Source of the DNA: an uncultured Muribaculaceae bacterium
GTDB lineage: Bacteria; Bacteroidota; Bacteroidia; Bacteroidales; Muribaculaceae
Assembly (NCBI GenBank): GCA_910583795.1
Contig: CAJTZQ010000039.1
Span: 1-33,772, forward strand
DNA: 33,772 bases
Reading direction: 5' to 3'
A program made the position numbers and the translations under genes. The notes under the pieces were generated by a model. That model made no database searches. It saw only the letters and a program-made list of their open reading frames with translations, and had not been told where the DNA came from. This document shows positions 32,742-33,772 of the stretch, one piece after another. Position 1 is the stretch's first letter. Every line of letters starts with the position of its first letter.

Positions 32742-33065
32742 TTATTTTGAGTTCCAGCCACCGGAGAGTTGAAGAAGATCCACTTTCTTGGTGGTGAGAT
32801 TATAACTCCCCATCAAGGCAGGGCGTTTGTTGATCTCCGCACCTGATATCGACATGTGTCCGATCTTGTCTCTGCCTTTCCCTCCGGTTCCGTTGACAAT
32901 CACCTCCTTCAGCACTTTCGTATGATGTAAGGTGTCGGATTGCTCTTTATTATCCGGCAAGGTCTGTGAATATAGTGGAATGGAAATCAAGAGAATGAAG
33001 GCAAAAGCCGACATTCTCTTGATCAGTGGAAGGTTTTCTATTGGTCGTTGGCTAAAGTAATGCAT
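32742..33065 (-). CDS. Short secreted protein with plug-like end
   Basis: This 107-residue protein has an N-terminal hydrophobic signal (about 18-33, MSAFAFILLISIPLYS). The C-terminal half (LKEVIVNGTGG, then MSISGAEINKRPALMGSYNL) resembles the start of a TonB-dependent receptor plug, where an LKEVxV lead is followed by xMSIxxxEIxxxPAL. It stops after LLQLSGGWNSK, where a full receptor would continue for hundreds of residues. It may be the stump of a lost receptor or a real small protein; the frame itself is intact. The start at 33065 (MHYFSQRPIE) is uncertain, as an internal Met at residue 18 is also possible. Confidence 0.5.
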   Translation of the reverse strand: MHYFSQRPIENLPLIKRMSAFAFILLISIPLYSQTLPDNKEQSDTLHHTKVLKEVIVNGTGGKGRDKIGHMSISGAEINKRPALMGSYNLTTKKVDLLQLSGGWNSK

Positions 33066-33079
33066 AATTCATAATTAGT

Positions 33080-33150
33080 TTTGAGTTGTGAGTTTTGAGT
33101 TGTGAGACAATTATTTATTGTTCTCGATAATCTCATAACTCACAACTCAC
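33080..33150. repeat. Low-complexity inverted repeat (GAGTTGTGAG words)
   Basis: The left arm (33080-33107, GAGTTGTGAGTTTTGAG and onward) pairs imperfectly with the right arm (33131-33150, CTCATAACTCACAACTCAC) around a loop of about 23 nt. The right arm includes the stop codon of the lipoprotein gene, which ends inside the repeat. It may terminate that gene. Confidence 0.8.
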
Positions 33151-33545
33151 ATAGTGATATTCACCGTCATTTCTCCTAAACCCACAATTCCATTGATTAT
33201 TACAAGCTTCTTATTCTTTTCATATTCAATTGTAAACGTCATTCCCTCTTCAGTGGCGGTCAGCGGTATATCTTTAAATTCTTTCCTCTTCTCTCCCGGA
33301 ATAACATTCACAAATCTGAAATCACCATCTTTCAATATTTTGGAATCAAATCTTACATAGTCGTAATCTTCGGTGGGTTCGCCATTGACCGTTACATTTA
33401 GTTTCCACAACTGATTTTTACCATATTCTCCCGAAAGCAAAGAAGTGGTATAATCTTCCGGATTGATCTCATTTTTTGAACAGCTTCCGGTTCCGATTGC
33501 TAAAAGGAGAGAAATAATAACAAATGTAAAAATTCTTGTTTTCAT
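33147..33545 (-). CDS. Small lipoprotein of unknown function
   Basis: This 132-residue protein has a signal peptide and lipobox with Cys22 (GTGSC) and a short beta-rich domain (LWKLNVTVNGEPT, MTFTIEYEKNKKL). The compact antiparallel pattern is lipocalin-like in style, but no family is recognised. It lies upstream of the plug-like gene on the same strand, with a repeat hairpin between. The final Met and stop codon come from that repeat. Confidence 0.7.
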   Translation of the reverse strand: MKTRIFTFVIISLLLAIGTGSCSKNEINPEDYTTSLLSGEYGKNQLWKLNVTVNGEPTEDYDYVRFDSKILKDGDFRFVNVIPGEKRKEFKDIPLTATEEGMTFTIEYEKNKKLVIINGIVGLGEMTVNITM

Positions 33546-33678
33546 ACCTTATTTAGAATTTAAAATACAACATTAATCGTTTCTTCGAACGTGCATTCAA
33601 TAGTATGATTCAAGAATCCCTGAAATCCCCTATCCCGACCAATATTTTTTCAACAGTTTCCCATTTCCCGAAAAAATC
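33546..33678. other. Intergenic stretch, nothing recognised
   Basis: No gene, hairpin of note or consensus promoter was found. It contains A/T-rich sequence before the tandem repeat. Confidence 0.5.
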
Positions 33679-33772
33679 CTATAGAAGGATAGACCAGAGT
33701 CCCACAGGACAGGGGGGTGACCAGAGTCCCATAGGAGATTAGACCAGAGTCCCACAGAACAGGGGGTTGACC
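33679..33772. repeat. Tandem repeat array with GACCAGAGTCCC units, cut by the window edge
   Basis: GACCAGAGTCCC starts at 33692, 33719 and 33742, with a fourth unit beginning at 33769. Spacings alternate 27, 23, 27, so the true period is 50 bp. Spacers are CACAGGACAGGGGGGT-like and CATAGGAGATTA-like and are themselves related, which makes this a minisatellite rather than a CRISPR. It continues beyond the window. Confidence 0.8.

Noticed and set aside
33679..33772. CRISPR array
   Set aside because: Repeat of only 12 bp, alternating spacing and related spacers; no cas gene in view.

Overview
The window looks like a chromosome segment of a gut Bacteroidales bacterium. The evidence is a complete Sus-type polysaccharide utilisation locus (PUL), several lipoproteins with Bacteroidetes lipoboxes, and repeated promoters of the Bacteroides type (TTG, 19-21 bp, TAnnTTTG). 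The family is not certain. The abundant short-word intergenic repeats and the gene style would fit Muribaculaceae, but that is an inference.

Region 1 (1-754) holds no convincing gene. It carries degenerate dispersed repeats and the terminator of the PUL. Region 2 (755-15821) is a PUL read entirely leftwards: GH31, SusR-like regulator, SusC, SusD, SusE-like, GH66, GH97. A GH66 dextranase, a SusR-type sensor and two alpha-glucosidase families point to dextran (alpha-1,6-glucan) as substrate, much like the known Bacteroides thetaiotaomicron dextran locus. The surface GH66 lipoprotein would cut dextran. SusD and SusE-like would bind the products, SusC would import them, and periplasmic GH97 and GH31 would release glucose. 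The SusR-like protein would sense the oligosaccharide and switch on susC. The intergenic gaps of this PUL contain large imperfect palindromes, a perfect 25-bp hairpin touching the susR promoter, and a GC-rich foldable element.

Region 3 (15900-20840) is accessory and decayed. It holds a duplicated tail of a propeller lipoprotein and an AlbA_2 (Schlafen-like) ATP-binding gene broken by two homopolymer frameshifts and bounded by 21-bp inverted repeats. The intact lipoprotein gene follows, then the C-terminal stump of a second gene of the AlbA_2/RecG-like type, an orphan Phd/YefM antitoxin, and several dispersed repeats.

Region 4 (20941-33150) is mostly housekeeping. It contains glycerate dehydrogenase, rsmA, a C1 aminopeptidase, an nfnA-nfnB pair, a porin with a GATE-domain membrane protein, tRNA-Val, queA, aroA and a small membrane protein. 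Many gaps between these genes are filled with low-complexity repeats that fold into hairpins and run into stop codons. The right edge carries small secreted or lipoprotein genes and the start of a tandem repeat array that leaves the window.

The most unusual signal is the set of three palindromes of about 162 bp (4740, 13179, 20676). They share an identical 19-bp apex, but one copy has entirely different arms that are still self-complementary.
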